Part shown: one piece after another, positions 24,451 through 32,311 of the stretch
How positions within the stretch are numbered: position 1 is the stretch's first letter
Layout: the number at the start of each line of letters is the position of its first letter
Assembly: GCF_036059255.1 (NCBI RefSeq)
Contig: NZ_CP107947.1
Coordinates: 2,604,001 to 2,668,000 of the forward strand
Direction of reading: 5' to 3'
Source of the DNA: Micromonospora sp. NBC_00389
GTDB taxonomy: Bacteria; Actinomycetota; Actinomycetes; Mycobacteriales; Micromonosporaceae
Length of the DNA stretch: 64,000 nt
Made by a program: the position numbers and the translations under genes
Notes under the pieces: model-generated
What the model saw: only the letters and a program-made list of their open reading frames with translations
Told to the model about the DNA's origin: nothing
Databases searched by the model: none

Positions 24451-26808
24451 CTACGGGGCCGTGGGGGTCATGCAGAGGCTAGCCCCGCCCCCGCTGACCT
24501 TGAAGGCGAAGCTTGTGCCGCCGGCCTCGACCCACGGCTTCACCGGCAGCACGATGAACTCGGTGTTGTTGTTCACCTTGCACTTGCCGTAGAACGCGTT
24601 GATGTCGTTGGCCTGCGGCAGCGACTCCGTCGTCGACACCAGCTTGAGGCTGGCGACCTGGCCGGTCAGGTTGACCGCCTGGTTCGTGGACCAGAACGGG
24701 AACTCGTCGCAGGTCTGCCCGGGCACCCGCACGTCGCACGCGTTCGGTTTGAACTCCACTCTGTTGAACCATCCGTGGTTGTAGCCCTTGGCGCGCGCCG
24801 CCTGCCCCCCGACGCTGCGCGCCGGGTAGAACCACACCGCCCGGGTCGGCGGCTGCGGGAATCCGCCGTCACCCATCGCGGTCACGATGTGCTTGCCGGT
24901 CTCCGTCATGTCGGCGCCCTTGTAGTTCTTGGCGCCGGGGACGTAGACGATGACGTTGTCGTCGCACCCGGCCTTGCCCTGGGTGCCGCGCTGGGCCGTG
25001 CACGCCGAGTCGATGATCCGCTTGAGGCGCGAATCCTCCGTGGAGTCCCACGCGAAGTCGAGATCGCGCTGGTCGGCCACCAACTTCGTGGTCTTGATGA
25101 CCTCGGCGTAGACCTTCAGGCTGTTGTACCACTCGCCCTCGTCCAGGCCCCAGTTCTCGAACGTGTCGAAGTCGACGTCGTGCTCGATCGGGTACTCGAT
25201 GAGGCCGTTCACGCCGATCGTGCTGGGGAACAGGATGGCGAGCAGGACGCCCAGCACGACACCGATGCCGATGCCGGCGGCACCGACGACGATCCACGAG
25301 GTGCCGGCGGCGGCGACCTGAGCGGCCGCGACGACCTCGACCGTCTCCGCGATGGGAGCCAGCAGCGTCGCGCAGGCGCCGCTCGCACACCAGGCGATCG
25401 GCGCCACCGGGCCCGGCACCAGCAGGCGGGCCTGCGCGGCGTCCACCGAGGAGATCACCGGTCCGCGGCCGGACGGGGCCACCGCGAAGAGCATGTCGGT
25501 GATGTTGTCCGCGCAGTCGAGCAGTTTCTCGCCCGACGGCGGCAGGAAGGCGTCGAGGCAGCTGCTGTTCGCCGCCCGGTAGCAGCCGAGGAAGATCTCC
25601 GTGCTGCCGGCGGGTACCGGCACCGTGGCGCGTGAGCTGGCCGCGATGTAGAAGTCACCACCGGCGCCGGCGCACTGCGACGTTTCGCTGGCGGTCGTCT
25701 GCGTGGTCGCCGCCGACACCTCGTCCACATGGATCATCGTGGTGAAGTCACCGGCGAGCTCCCGTGCCACCGTGCCGTCGGCGCGCAGCGCCTCGACCCG
25801 GAACGCGTACGGCGTGTACTCCTCGAGCGGCTCGATCGGGAGCTTGATGACGCTGTCCGCCGTGCACGGGTTGGCCACGTTGCCGTTGCCGTCCACGCAG
25901 AGCTGCTCCAGCGCGAACTGGTCGTAGATCTCGCCGTCCAGGTAGGCACGGTAGCTCGCCTCGTTGGCGGGCTGCGGGTGCCAGCTGGCCATGGCGCCCC
26001 CCTCATCGGGGTCCAGGGTCAGACCGGCGTCAACGTCCGGCGGCGGCGGCAACGCGTCCGTCGTGAAGGACGTCGTGGCGGGCGTCGCCGACCGGTTGCC
26101 CGCCAGGTCGATGGCGACCACGGAGACGGTGTGGTTGCTCAACGGTTGCAACCCCGTGATCGAGTACGAGCGGGTGCCGATGGTGGTCCGCTGCGCCGTG
26201 CCGCCGTCGACCTTGACCTCGTATCCCGCGAGGCCGTAGTTGTCGGTCGCCGCGCCCCAGCTCACCTTGGCGCTGGTCGCCGTGATTGTGCCGACCGCCA
26301 GGTTCGGGACGTTGCTCGGTGGGATCAGGTCCACCACGGTGATGTCGCGCAGGATCTTCGCGTACCGGCCGGGTTCACGCTCGGCGCGGGAGCAGACCTG
26401 GACCGGGCCCAGGTGCGGCGGGCGCATGCTGGTGGTCCACGAGGCGGACCAGTCCGTGACGCCGGGCGGCGGCGGACCGAAGGTGAAGCTGGACGAGGTC
26501 GTCTTCTCGATCGAGACGTCCACCATCGTGGCCTGCTTGTGCAGGTAGCCGTTGATGGCGATCTTGCCGTTCGCATCGACCGCGACCTCCGACCCGGCTG
26601 TCGGTCCTTCGAGCCGGATGGAGGCGTGGTTGATGTCCTCCGGTACGGACGGGTCGGCGCAGGCCGGAAGTTGTTCCTCGACCACCGCCTGGGCCTCCGC
26701 CTGGGCAGCCGGCTGGCTGATCAGGGAGACCGGTAGGACGAGCGCGACGGCGAATGCCGCCGCGCGCAAGGACCTGCTGAAATATCGAGTACGTCTGTTG
26801 TCGGCCAT
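24451..26808 (-). CDS. Secreted protein with fibronectin III and NucA/NucB nuclease domains
   Basis: A 785-residue exported protein. A signal peptide covers residues 1-37 (SLRAAAFAVALVLPVSLIS, cleavage near AQA-EA). A fibronectin type III repeat lies at about 165-255 (VPNLAVGTITATSAKVSWG). A hydrophobic stretch at about 495-525 (GAAGIGIGVVLGVLLAIL) could insert into membranes. The C-terminal 200 residues resemble the NucA/NucB DNase domain: TCDEFPFWST near residue 699 matches the conserved CDEYPFAS motif, followed by a DINAFYGKCKV segment. With the gene directly downstream it looks like a polymorphic toxin and immunity pair. A scavenging extracellular DNase is the alternative. Confidence 0.72.
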   Translation of the reverse strand: MADNRRTRYFSRSLRAAAFAVALVLPVSLISQPAAQAEAQAVVEEQLPACADPSVPEDINHASIRLEGPTAGSEVAVDANGKIAINGYLHKQATMVDVSIEKTTSSSFTFGPPPPGVTDWSASWTTSMRPPHLGPVQVCSRAEREPGRYAKILRDITVVDLIPPSNVPNLAVGTITATSAKVSWGAATDNYGLAGYEVKVDGGTAQRTTIGTRSYSITGLQPLSNHTVSVVAIDLAGNRSATPATTSFTTDALPPPPDVDAGLTLDPDEGGAMASWHPQPANEASYRAYLDGEIYDQFALEQLCVDGNGNVANPCTADSVIKLPIEPLEEYTPYAFRVEALRADGTVARELAGDFTTMIHVDEVSAATTQTTASETSQCAGAGGDFYIAASSRATVPVPAGSTEIFLGCYRAANSSCLDAFLPPSGEKLLDCADNITDMLFAVAPSGRGPVISSVDAAQARLLVPGPVAPIAWCASGACATLLAPIAETVEVVAAAQVAAAGTSWIVVGAAGIGIGVVLGVLLAILFPSTIGVNGLIEYPIEHDVDFDTFENWGLDEGEWYNSLKVYAEVIKTTKLVADQRDLDFAWDSTEDSRLKRIIDSACTAQRGTQGKAGCDDNVIVYVPGAKNYKGADMTETGKHIVTAMGDGGFPQPPTRAVWFYPARSVGGQAARAKGYNHGWFNRVEFKPNACDVRVPGQTCDEFPFWSTNQAVNLTGQVASLKLVSTTESLPQANDINAFYGKCKVNNNTEFIVLPVKPWVEAGGTSFAFKVSGGGASLCMTPTAP

Positions 26809-27120
26809 GCCGCTCCATCCCCGTGATTGATCAATGACGGGGCACAGTCTGTCATGGTGATCTATATTTAGAACACCCTATTTTTAGTCCATGCTTGCGA
26901 GGGGAACGCCCGCATTACCGCGATAGCCCCGGCGTCCAGGCAAGCGCCGGTGAGCGTCTTTCAACCGGCGGCGAGAGGCCGGCAACGTGCGACTGGTCGC
27001 CTGCCGCGCTGCCGTGGAAGCGGGCGCCGCAGTTCTTCGCCTCGCTGCGCCCGTCGTGACCACTGGCGGAGCCGGGCCGTTCGGGTGTCACGCCGAGGTG
27101 CGTGGTCTCGTCATGGGCGT
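26809..27120. other. 312-base divergent intergenic region with AT-rich patch
   Basis: It separates the leftward toxin gene from the rightward gene at 27121. Positions 26857-26892 are strikingly AT-rich for this genome and probably hold the toxin promoter. A perfect 10-base palindrome, ATTGATCAAT, lies at 26826-26835, 18 bases upstream of the toxin start, and could be an operator. No further gene is supported. Confidence 0.5.
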
Positions 27121-27936
27121 ATGAGAACAATCGTGCGAACCTCCGCCGCCCTGCTCGGGCTGGCCAGCGCGGTCGTCGGGCTGTGGGCGATGCTCGCCCC
27201 GGCCTCGTTCAGCACCTGGGCCGACTTCCCGCCGCACCGGCACTTCGTGCACGACATCGGTGCCTTCCAGCTCGGCATCGGCGTGACCCTGCTGCTCGCC
27301 ACCATCTGGTCCGACGCGCTCACCGTGGCCTTCGCCGGCTACATGGTCGGCGGGACCGCTCACACGGTGGTGCACGTCGCCGACCGCAATCTCGGCGGCA
27401 CCACCGGGCAGACCCTCGCGATCGGCGGTGCCGTGGTGGTAGCCGGCGCGGCGTTCGCGTACCGGTGGCGCGAGCGGGGTTGGGTGCTCGGCGTGGTTTC
27501 ACCGACCGGTGTGCCGGCGCTGGCACCGTTCGGCCCGCAGAAGACGGTCGTACTGACTACGTACCGCCGGGACGGCCGACCGGTCGGGACGCCGGTGAGC
27601 ATCGCGGTGGCCGGCGGCCGGGCGTACGTGCGCAGCTTCGAACGGGCCTGGAAGACCCGGCGGATCGGCAACAACCCGATGGTCACGGTGGCGGCGTCGA
27701 CCGCGCGCGGCGTGCCGACCGGCTCGGCCGTCCAGGCCACCGCCCAGCGGCTGGAAGGCGCGGAGTACGACATGGCTGCCCGCACGCTGCGCCGCAAGTA
27801 CCCGCTGCTGCACGGCGTGCTCGTGCCGCTGATGCACCGCCTCGGGCGGCGCAGGACCGGCCGGACGGTGCACTTCGCGATCGTCCCCGCGAGCGACCGG
27901 GCCGAGCTGTCCGAGCTCGGTAGCCCTCGCGGGTAG
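27121..27936 (+). CDS. Membrane-tethered PPOX/F420-type split-barrel protein
   Basis: A 271-residue two-part protein. Residues 1-120 hold about four membrane segments with HFVHDIGAFQLGIGVTLLLA and GTAHTVVHV, as in DUF4345-like small membrane proteins. Residues 140-265 form a split beta-barrel of the pyridoxamine-phosphate-oxidase-like, F420-dependent class (KTVVLTTYRRDGRPVGTPVSIAV, YVRSFERAWKTRRIGNNPMVTVA). The C-terminal part alone is a common actinobacterial protein family that reduces substrates with F420; the fusion to a membrane module is less usual. The substrate is unknown. Confidence 0.75.
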   Translation: MRTIVRTSAALLGLASAVVGLWAMLAPASFSTWADFPPHRHFVHDIGAFQLGIGVTLLLATIWSDALTVAFAGYMVGGTAHTVVHVADRNLGGTTGQTLAIGGAVVVAGAAFAYRWRERGWVLGVVSPTGVPALAPFGPQKTVVLTTYRRDGRPVGTPVSIAVAGGRAYVRSFERAWKTRRIGNNPMVTVAASTARGVPTGSAVQATAQRLEGAEYDMAARTLRRKYPLLHGVLVPLMHRLGRRRTGRTVHFAIVPASDRAELSELGSPRG

Positions 27937-28018
27937 CCAAATCTCTCCTTTCGGGAACAAAGGGAAGCATCGATCCCGCCCGCGTTGCCTGTCACGTACA
28001 TGAGCGGTTGTACCGCGT

Positions 28019-29263
28019 GTGACCGTGACCTCACGCCCCACCGCCTTGGAGCCGCACTGGCGGATCGCCTGGGCCGAGCGCGAGAACCAGCGGCGGCGAC
28101 GCGCGTACCGCAGCGCCGCCGTCGCCTGGCTCCGACGCAAGGACCACCTGACCCGGCTGCGGATCGAGGCCGTCGGGTTCCTCGGGTGCACGCAGCCGCG
28201 TACCGGTCTGCCGGTGGACCTCGCCGACAACGAACTCGTCTTCCGGGTACTCCCCAACGCGGAGCTGGTCGAGGCCGAGGCACGGCACGTCGTCGGACTG
28301 CCGACGCCGGGGCCCCTCACCTGCGCCGACGCACCCGGCGACGCCCTGCCGGCGGGCCTGCGGGTCGTCGACGCTGGCATGGCCGTCGTGACCAACCACC
28401 GGGTGGCCTTCGCCGGGCGTTACCACCGGCGCGAGTGGAGGTACGCGGACCTGTCGGCCCCCGCCCACCACCCCGACGTCCCCCTCACCCTGCTGCACAC
28501 CACCGACCGCGGCCCGCTCGCCGGGCTGCTGGTGCCGGCCAGCGCCGCGGTGAACGCCCGCTTCTACCTCACCCTCGCCATCGCTGCCGCCGCCGGAGAA
28601 CGCGCCGCCGTCGCCACACAACTCGACGCCCTGCTGGACGCCCACCAGGGCGCACGACCGACGCCGCCGCCGCTTGTCGAGCCGGACGAGGCCCCGCTGA
28701 CAGCGCTGCGCCCCGACCGCCGGGCGCTCGCCGTCGCCGCCGTCGGGGTCGTGGTGTTCTCGACACTGGGCCCGGGCGCTCTCGGGCCAGAGCAGGCCGG
28801 CCCTGTGCAGCGGAGGGAAGCGGCCGTCATCGTCGCCACGGACGCTCCGGCGGACGGCGACGCCGTTGCCCCCGTCCTCCCCATCGGACCGGTGGCACCG
28901 GAGAGGGCTAGGACCGGGCCGGTTGGCCGTGCGACACAGGTCCCCACCACCGGCGCCACGCCGTACGGGCTGTCGACCACCGGCACGCCCGTCCCGCCGG
29001 CGGTTTCGGCGTCGCCCACCGCTGAGGGCCGGCCGACCGCTTCGGTCCCGTCCGCCAGTTCGGTGCCGACGCCCGGCCCAGCTCCCACCACAGACCCGCC
29101 CCCGGTTGGCCGACCGGCTCTGCCCACCGCATCGGCCACGCCCACCGCACCGGCCCCGACTACTGCCACGCCGTCGCCGGACCCCGCCCTGATCACGCTC
29201 TGTCTGGATCCCCTACAGCTACCACTGGTGCACCGGCTGCTCTGCCCGCCAACCGAGCCGTGA
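28019..29263 (+). CDS. Membrane protein, paralogue B of a three-member family (no Cys-rich module)
   Basis: A 414-residue relative of the proteins at 17092 and 32312. The N-terminal helix (RRRRAYRSAAVAWLRRKDHL), the shared VVDAGMAVVTNHRVAFAG block and the LLVPASAAVNARFYLTLAIA segment align with the other two. A membrane helix at about 235-255 is followed by 150 residues rich in Pro, Thr, Ala and Ser. In contrast to its relatives, it ends in a short LCLDPLQLPLVHRLLC tail in place of the roughly 70-residue cysteine-rich module. The function is unknown. The GTG at 28019 is preceded by CGGTTGTACCG, which also occurs upstream of paralogue C. Confidence 0.7.
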   Translation: MTVTSRPTALEPHWRIAWAERENQRRRRAYRSAAVAWLRRKDHLTRLRIEAVGFLGCTQPRTGLPVDLADNELVFRVLPNAELVEAEARHVVGLPTPGPLTCADAPGDALPAGLRVVDAGMAVVTNHRVAFAGRYHRREWRYADLSAPAHHPDVPLTLLHTTDRGPLAGLLVPASAAVNARFYLTLAIAAAAGERAAVATQLDALLDAHQGARPTPPPLVEPDEAPLTALRPDRRALAVAAVGVVVFSTLGPGALGPEQAGPVQRREAAVIVATDAPADGDAVAPVLPIGPVAPERARTGPVGRATQVPTTGATPYGLSTTGTPVPPAVSASPTAEGRPTASVPSASSVPTPGPAPTTDPPPVGRPALPTASATPTAPAPTTATPSPDPALITLCLDPLQLPLVHRLLCPPTEP

Positions 29264-29275
29264 CCCCTTCCTGAC

Positions 29276-29713
29276 TCAGCCCATCGCGCCGAAGTCGGGG
29301 ATGGTGATGGTGCCGTCCTCGGCGAGGGGGAAGCCGGGGTTCCAGGCGATCTCCCACACGTGACCGTCAGGGTCGGTGAAGTAGCCGGCGTAGCCGCCGT
29401 AGAACGTCTCCCGAGCCGGTTTGGTCACCTCGGCACCGGCGGCCACCGCCGCCGCGAACACCTCGTCGACCTCGGCCCGCGAGCGGACGTTCTGCGCCAG
29501 GGCCATCCCGCCGAAGCCGCCGTCACCCGGATCGTCGACGCCCGCGTCCTCGGCCAGCTTGTCCCGCCCCCACAGCACCAACGCCGACCCACCGGCCTGG
29601 AGGAAGACCGTCTCCTCGACCTCCTGGCCGCGCCAGCCGAGTTGTTCGTAGAACGCCTTTGCGCGCGCCACGTCTGTGACTCCGAGGGTGATCAGGCTGA
29701 TTCGCTGTTCCAT
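29276..29713 (-). CDS. VOC-family (glyoxalase-like) protein
   Basis: A 145-residue vicinal-oxygen-chelate protein. It begins MEQRISLITLGVTDVARAKAFYEQLGW, has FLQAGGSALVLWG in the middle and ends in YAGYFTDPDGHVWEIAWNPG, the usual two babbab modules. Such proteins may be dioxygenases, glyoxalases or drug-binding resistance proteins; nothing here identifies the reaction. It follows a second VOC gene at 14 bases, so the two probably form an operon. The two are not close copies: the shared identity is limited to family motifs. Confidence 0.82.
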   Translation of the reverse strand: MEQRISLITLGVTDVARAKAFYEQLGWRGQEVEETVFLQAGGSALVLWGRDKLAEDAGVDDPGDGGFGGMALAQNVRSRAEVDEVFAAAVAAGAEVTKPARETFYGGYAGYFTDPDGHVWEIAWNPGFPLAEDGTITIPDFGAMG

Positions 29714-29727
29714 GTCGGTAGATCCAA

Positions 29728-30096
29728 TCACTGCGGGGCGTGGCAGACGGCTTCGACGTTGTTGCCGTCCGGGTCGCGGACGAACGCCGCGAAGTAGGTC
29801 GGGTGGTACTCCGGCCACACGCGGGGCGCGTGCAGCACCTCCGCGCCGGCCTTGATGGCGGCATCATGGAACGCCTCGACCGTGGCGCGGTCGTCGGCGG
29901 TGAAAGCCAGGTGCAGCTCGCGGGCCTCGCCGCGGGTTTCGGTCGGGCCCAGCCAGAAGTCGGGCCGGTCCCGGCCGTAACCGACGACGTTCGGGAACTC
30001 CAGCAGCCGGCGGCCGCCGAGCGGGGCGAGCACGGCGTCGTAGAAGGCGGCGCTGCTCGGCACGTCGCGGACCTGGACTGACAGGTGGTCGATCAT
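29728..30096 (-). CDS. VOC-family (glyoxalase-like) protein, first of a pair
   Basis: A 122-residue vicinal-oxygen-chelate protein beginning MIDHLSVQVRDVPSSAAFYDAVLAPLG, with LHLAFTADDRATVEAFHDAA and a final AAFVRDPDGNNVEAVCH. The metal-ligand positions (His in MIDHL, Glu in NVEAV) are in place. It is the single-domain type often annotated as glyoxalase/bleomycin-resistance-like. A GGAGGAG ribosome-binding sequence lies 6 bases before ATG 30096. The second VOC gene follows immediately. Confidence 0.82.
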   Translation of the reverse strand: MIDHLSVQVRDVPSSAAFYDAVLAPLGGRRLLEFPNVVGYGRDRPDFWLGPTETRGEARELHLAFTADDRATVEAFHDAAIKAGAEVLHAPRVWPEYHPTYFAAFVRDPDGNNVEAVCHAPQ

Positions 30097-30445
30097 CGCG
30101 GGCTCCTCCAAGCGTCTCTGGGCGAGGCTGACGCCACGCTAGCGGCGGGGTACGACGCGTGGTCCGTGTTCGCAGTGGATCGCCACCGGACACCACCCCG
30201 GTCGTCCGCACGGGTGCTCGTACCGCTGATGCGCAACCACGGCGGCTCGCCGCCGGGGTGCCCGCGCACCGCATCCACCTGCCCGCGGTGGTGCAGCCCT
30301 GATGCCGATGGAGCACCTCCTCCCGGGTGAGCCCTTACTTACGCCACAATTCGACTCGCTGCGGTGGAGTCGGGTAGGTGGTTCTGTTGCGCCGCCACCC
30401 TCACGGGCATGACTGATTCCACTCCTGGCCTGTCCGGGTTCCGCC
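30097..30445. other. 349-base region without a supported gene
   Basis: It should contain the promoter of the leftward VOC pair. Short frames in it have no recognisable family. Its right end runs into the gene remnant at 30446, so part of it may be decayed coding sequence. Confidence 0.4.
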
Positions 30446-30700
30446 GTGCCGAGGCGCTCGCCGCGGTCGCGCTCGCCGCTGCTCGTGCCGGTCATACGCG
30501 GCGGCCGTCAGCTGGCCGTCGCCGACGCGGCCGGTGAGGTACGCGCCGCGCGCGGCCGGTTCGACGCGGACCTCGCCTGGCTACCGGAGCCGGCGCGTCG
30601 GCTGGCGGACCCGACGCCGCTCACCGCCGCCGTCAGCCCGGCCCTCGCCGCGCTGCACGAGCGGGTGGTCGCGCAGGTGGCGCGGGGCGGGACCTACTGA
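30446..30700 (+). pseudogene. C-terminal remnant resembling nicotinate phosphoribosyltransferase
   Basis: An 84-codon frame reads LLVPVIRGGRQLAV, then an ARGRFDADLAWLPEPARRL helix and LAALHERVVAQV to the stop. The order and spacing resemble the last 80 residues of nicotinate phosphoribosyltransferases (PncB), where LLVPV-R-G precedes a helix ending at LP. The catalytic part of the enzyme is absent upstream, so if the match holds this is a deletion remnant. Alternatively it is an unrelated small gene. I judge the match suggestive only. Confidence 0.4.
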
Positions 30701-30780
30701 CAGCCGGGCCGGCCGGACGCGTCGGGGCGGCGGTCATCGCGGCGGGCCGCTCACGCTATGGCCCTCTGTGCCTGTGGCAA

Positions 30781-30812
30781 CTCCGGGCTGGCGCGTCGGC
30801 GCCAGCCCGGAG
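30781..30812 (-). terminator. Terminator hairpin after the secreted phosphatase/nuclease-fold gene
   Basis: A perfect 14-base inverted repeat, CTCCGGGCTGGCGC at 30781-30794 and its complement at 30799-30812, with a GTCG loop. It lies 12 bases beyond the stop of the leftward gene. Confidence 0.75.
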
Positions 30813-30823
30813 CAGCGTTCGCG

Positions 30824-31909
30824 CTACTTCAAGGCCAGCACGGCCAGGTAGCCGAGGTGATCCGATGCCCACCGGCCGTCGGGGGTCTGCCGCTTGGTCC
30901 CGAAGATGAGGCTCGAGACGGGAACGACCGCCCCCCGGAACAGGACCATGTCGATGCGGTGTTCGACGGCGTCGGCGGGTTGGTTCAGGTCGTCGCCCAG
31001 ACCCGCGGTATAGCCGGGTTCACCCGGATGCAGGATCTGCCACGTGTCCCGCATCCCGCCGGCCACCAGCGCCGCGTAGGCGAGCCGGTTCTCGGCGACG
31101 GGCAGGTCGGGGCCCGTGTTGAGGTCCCCGGCGAGGATGACGTCACCCGGTGCCGTGGCGAGGGGGCCGCCCAGCAGCTCGCGCGCCTGCAGCACCCGGA
31201 CACCGGCGTGGAAGGCCTCCAGGTGGGTGTTCACGAACCGGAACGGGCGTTGCCCGTGCACCACGTCCACCGCGGTCCAACCGCGGGTGCTGGTCACGGT
31301 CCCGTTCGTTGCCGCGAGCGTGAAGGTGAGGTTGTTGGTGAAGGTGCCAGACGAGGAGTCGGTCACCTTCACCCGGCCGCCGTGGCGCACCAGGATCACG
31401 TCGCGCATCGTGAGCCGGACGTCGAGGAAGTGCGGCGCGCCCGCCGGCGCCTCCAGATCGGCCTCGGCCTGTACGACCGCGACGTCGTACGCGTGACCGG
31501 AGCGGCTCAGCTCGCCCATGAGCAGTGCCAGGTAGTCGTACCGGATTTCGGTGGCTGGTGCGGGGTCACCGAACGTGCCGGTGCGCCACAGGGCGACCTC
31601 CTGCAGTCCGACCAGGTCCGGCTTGTTCTCGGTGATCTCCCGAGCGAGCAGCTTCGCCCGGGCGGGAAAGTCGACCAGGTCGACGTGGCCTAACAGCGCG
31701 GAGTTCGCGGCCAGGAACGCCCCTGGTGTCGGCGCGCCGATGGATGGCGTCAGATCGCCGCCCAGATAGAGGTTCCGGGTCATCACGGTGACCTTGGACT
31801 GTCCATCGGCGTGGACGGGTGCGCCGAAAATGCCGAGGCTGACCAGGGCGATGGCGGCTGCGAGGGTGACTCTCGCCGTTCGCCAGGAGGTGGTGGGTAT
31901 GGGGAGCAT
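30824..31909 (-). CDS. Secreted endonuclease/exonuclease/phosphatase-family hydrolase
   Basis: A 361-residue exported protein with a signal peptide (RVTLAAAIALVSLGIFGAPVHA) followed by a full EEP fold. The motifs are VMTRNLYLGGD (metal-binding Asn), VGLQEVALW (catalytic Glu), FRFVNTHLEAF (His), ILAGDLNTGP (Asp, Asn) and RWASDHLGYLA (Asp-His pair). The family includes DNase I, sphingomyelinases and inositol-polyphosphate phosphatases. Secretion favours an extracellular nuclease or phosphodiesterase, but the substrate cannot be assigned. The ATG at 31909 follows GAGAGGATCGAAGAGG. Confidence 0.82.
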   Translation of the reverse strand: MLPIPTTSWRTARVTLAAAIALVSLGIFGAPVHADGQSKVTVMTRNLYLGGDLTPSIGAPTPGAFLAANSALLGHVDLVDFPARAKLLAREITENKPDLVGLQEVALWRTGTFGDPAPATEIRYDYLALLMGELSRSGHAYDVAVVQAEADLEAPAGAPHFLDVRLTMRDVILVRHGGRVKVTDSSSGTFTNNLTFTLAATNGTVTSTRGWTAVDVVHGQRPFRFVNTHLEAFHAGVRVLQARELLGGPLATAPGDVILAGDLNTGPDLPVAENRLAYAALVAGGMRDTWQILHPGEPGYTAGLGDDLNQPADAVEHRIDMVLFRGAVVPVSSLIFGTKRQTPDGRWASDHLGYLAVLALK

Positions 31910-32311
31910 CCTCTTCGATCCTCTCTCCCGGCGACTACGCCGGCGTCGGACGTGAGATCGATCCGGTGGTGCGGATGGGGACGCGTAAGGCGGCGTCGCG
32001 ACCTGTCGGCGGGGCGCGGCCCGAGGCGGTGCGTGCACCGTATCGCCGCGAGGCGGTCGGGGACAGCCGTGGATATCGGCGGTTCGGCCCCATCCGCCAA
32101 CCGGTACGGGTACTCGAAGATGACGTCGGGCACCAGCGTCGAGCAGGCGCTGTGGATCATTGGGCGGCCGCACCGGGTGATTCGACGCCACCTCCACGAA
32201 TCGACACCCACGGAACCAGCCGAACCGGTCGACGGCTACGACGTGTCCTGCGCCGCCGCGCGCGGTTGTACCGGGTGGACGCGGAACCCCTTCGCGATGA
32301 GAGGCGACCCG
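31910..32311. other. 402-base divergent region without a supported gene
   Basis: It lies between the leftward secreted hydrolase and paralogue C. It holds CGGTTGTACCG at 32263-32273, which also occurs just before paralogue B. No protein family is recognised in its frames, and an in-frame extension of paralogue C through it is unlike its relatives. Confidence 0.45.
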
